Assembly: GCA_035534615.1 (NCBI GenBank)
Contig: DATLRO010000049.1
Span: forward strand, 1-5,636
From: JAGWRA01 sp035534615
GTDB taxonomy: Bacteria; Acidobacteriota; Vicinamibacteria; Vicinamibacterales; CAVVIG01
Reading direction: 5' to 3'
DNA length: 5,636 bases
Numbering within the stretch: position 1 is the stretch's first letter; each line of letters starts with the position of its first letter. A program made the position numbers and the translations under genes. Shown here one piece after another: positions 4,567-5,636 of this stretch. A model generated the notes under the pieces. It did not search any database. It saw only the letters and a program-made list of their open reading frames with translations, and was not told where the DNA came from.

Positions 4567-5532
4567 GTGCCTCAGCATCCCACGTCCCGCGCCGATGCCG
4601 ACGGCCTCGTCGATCGCATCCGCGCCTTCAACCGGTTCTACACCCAGCAGATCGGCGTCGTCACGCCAAGGCACCTCGGCACCCCGTTCGCGCTGCCCGA
4701 GGTCCGCGTCCTGTTCGAGCTCGCCCATCGCGATCATCCGTCGGCCGTCGAGATCGCCCGCGACCTCGACGTCGACGCCGGCTACCTCAGTCGCACGCTG
4801 ACGGGGTTCGAGCGGCAGGGGATCGTCCGCCGCCGGCCCGCGCCGCACGACCGGCGGCTGCGCCTGCTCGAGCTGACCGCGCGCGGCCGCGACCTGTTCG
4901 CCGTCCTGAACCGCCGCGCGGCCGACGCGATCGCGCAGATGGTGGCGCCGCTGTCCGAGGCCCATCGGCGGCAGGTGATCGACGCGATGGACACGATCGA
5001 GGGGACGTTCGGCGGCGCCTCGGACGCCCGCGCCGCGCTCGTCGTCCGCCCGCCCCGCCCGGGCGACCTCGGCTACGTCGTCGAGCGCCACGGCGTCCTG
5101 TACGCGCAGGAGCAGGGGCTGGCCGCCGGCTTCGAGGGCTTCATCGCCGGCCAGCTCGCCCGGTTCGGGACGACGGCCGACGCGAGGCGGGAGGCGCTGT
5201 GGATCGCGGAGCGGCGGGGCGCCCGGCTCGGCTCGGCGGCGGTCACGTGCGAATCGGCCGCGACGGCCCGCCTCGTCGCGCTCATCGTCGAGCCGGACGT
5301 GCGCGGGCAGGGCATCGGACGGGCACTGATGGACGAGGCGATGACGTTCGCCCGCGACGCGGGATACCGCCGCGTCATCATCGACGTCTACCGGGCCGCC
5401 GCGCCGTCGCACGGGCTGCTGGCGAAGGGCGGCTTCGAGCGGATCAGCGAGCGCCGCGTCGCGCGCTGGGGCCAGACGGTGACGGTGGAACGCTGGCAGC
5501 GCCTCCTGGCGCCGGCCGGCGCGAGGAGGTGA
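4567..5532 (+). CDS. MarR-GNAT fusion: HTH transcriptional regulator / N-acetyltransferase
   Basis: A 321-residue cytoplasmic two-domain protein. Residues about 10-150 form a MarR-type winged helix. SAVEIARDLDV (59-69) leads into the recognition helix AGYLSRTLTGFERQGIV (71-87), and the wing RRPAPHDRRLRLLELTARG (89-107) carries Asp95-Arg96, typical of MarR DNA contacts. A helical dimerisation segment follows (108-148). Residues about 157-315 form a GNAT domain. Its acetyl-CoA pyrophosphate loop is RGQGIG (246-251) after the strand LVALIVEPDV (236-245), and LLAKGGFERI (284-293) is the usual C-terminal segment. Both domains look intact. Fusions of this type are a known architecture; how acetylation links to regulation, and the acetylated substrate, are generally unknown. 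The start is GTG 4567, with GGGAG (4553-4557) 9 bases upstream. It probably represses itself and the divergent YciI-like gene through the palindrome at 4469-4485. The following gene starts 3 bases after the stop, so they share an operon. Confidence 0.9.
   Translation: MPQHPTSRADADGLVDRIRAFNRFYTQQIGVVTPRHLGTPFALPEVRVLFELAHRDHPSAVEIARDLDVDAGYLSRTLTGFERQGIVRRRPAPHDRRLRLLELTARGRDLFAVLNRRAADAIAQMVAPLSEAHRRQVIDAMDTIEGTFGGASDARAALVVRPPRPGDLGYVVERHGVLYAQEQGLAAGFEGFIAGQLARFGTTADARREALWIAERRGARLGSAAVTCESAATARLVALIVEPDVRGQGIGRALMDEAMTFARDAGYRRVIIDVYRAAAPSHGLLAKGGFERISERRVARWGQTVTVERWQRLLAPAGARR
5524..5529 (+). promoter_or_regulatory. Strong ribosome binding site of the downstream gene, inside the MarR-GNAT 3' end
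   Basis: AGGAGG, extended to AGGAGGTGA with the TGA stop of the MarR-GNAT gene, lies 6 bases before ATG 5536. It is a near-perfect anti-SD match, encodes the regulator's last residues, and supports translational coupling. It fixes the start of the partial gene. Confidence 0.8.
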
Positions 5533-5535
5533 GGG

Positions 5536-5636
5536 ATGATTGCCCGCGTGTGGCAGGGATCGACGCGGCCGCCCGATGCGGATCGGTACCTGGCCCATCT
5601 GAATGAACGGACGATTCCGGCACTGGCCGCGCTCGA
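5536..5636 (+). CDS. N-terminus of a small protein resembling antibiotic-biosynthesis-monooxygenase (ABM) type, cut by window end
   Basis: Only 33 codons are present. The visible protein starts MIARVWQGSTRPPDADRY and continues with a helix ending in RTIPALAAL (25-33). A short first strand (IARVW), a loop, and an amphipathic helix with a Tyr are the usual opening of small ABM-like or dimeric alpha/beta-barrel proteins of about 100 residues. The function cannot be stated from this fragment. The strong SD and 3-base gap show it is co-transcribed with the MarR-GNAT regulator, so it is likely part of the same response. The assignment is by resemblance of a short segment; the reading frame and start are secure. 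Confidence 0.6.
   Translation, partial: MIARVWQGSTRPPDADRYLAHLNERTIPALAAL

Noticed and set aside
4480..5598. A 372-codon open frame on the minus strand, antisense to the MarR-GNAT gene
   Set aside because: Shadow of a gene with clear domains, an RBS and a promoter. The antisense product is compositionally biased and would run through the divergent promoter region.

Overview
This is a GC-rich (roughly 70% by eye) bacterial chromosomal window with compact genes, mostly good Shine-Dalgarno sequences and codons strongly biased to G or C in the third position. The gene content (tandem universal stress protein, secreted M61 peptidase with PDZ, CsgG-type exported protein, MarR-GNAT fusion) and the REP-like intergenic hairpins fit a high-GC soil or sediment Gram-negative. 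An acidobacterial (Vicinamibacteria-like) origin is my guess; nothing in the window proves it. I see no phage, transposase, CRISPR, tRNA or rRNA.

Left part (1-3041, + strand): a sigma-54-type promoter match sits at the window edge, followed by a two-domain universal stress protein (92-958). After a 199-base gap comes a complete secreted M61-family metallopeptidase with a C-terminal PDZ domain (1158-3041).

Middle (3042-4085): the peptidase is followed by a 16-bp intergenic hairpin and then two inverted REP-like hairpins with a compensatory base-pair change between them. A second sigma-54-type promoter match precedes a CsgG/HfaB-family exported protein (3315-4037), whose glycine-rich segments fall where CsgG has its membrane hairpins. 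A perfect 12-bp stem separates this gene from a convergent one.

Right part (4086-5636): a YciI-like protein on the minus strand is divergent from a MarR-GNAT fusion regulator on the plus strand. Between them lie back-to-back -35 boxes and a MarR-sized palindrome. The regulator is followed after 3 bases by the start of a small protein resembling antibiotic-biosynthesis-monooxygenase-type (ABM) proteins, cut by the window end. This looks like a self-regulated small-molecule response locus.

No clearly new multi-gene system is visible. The best leads are the two sigma-54-type promoters, the REP pair and the divergent MarR-GNAT/YciI/ABM-like locus.
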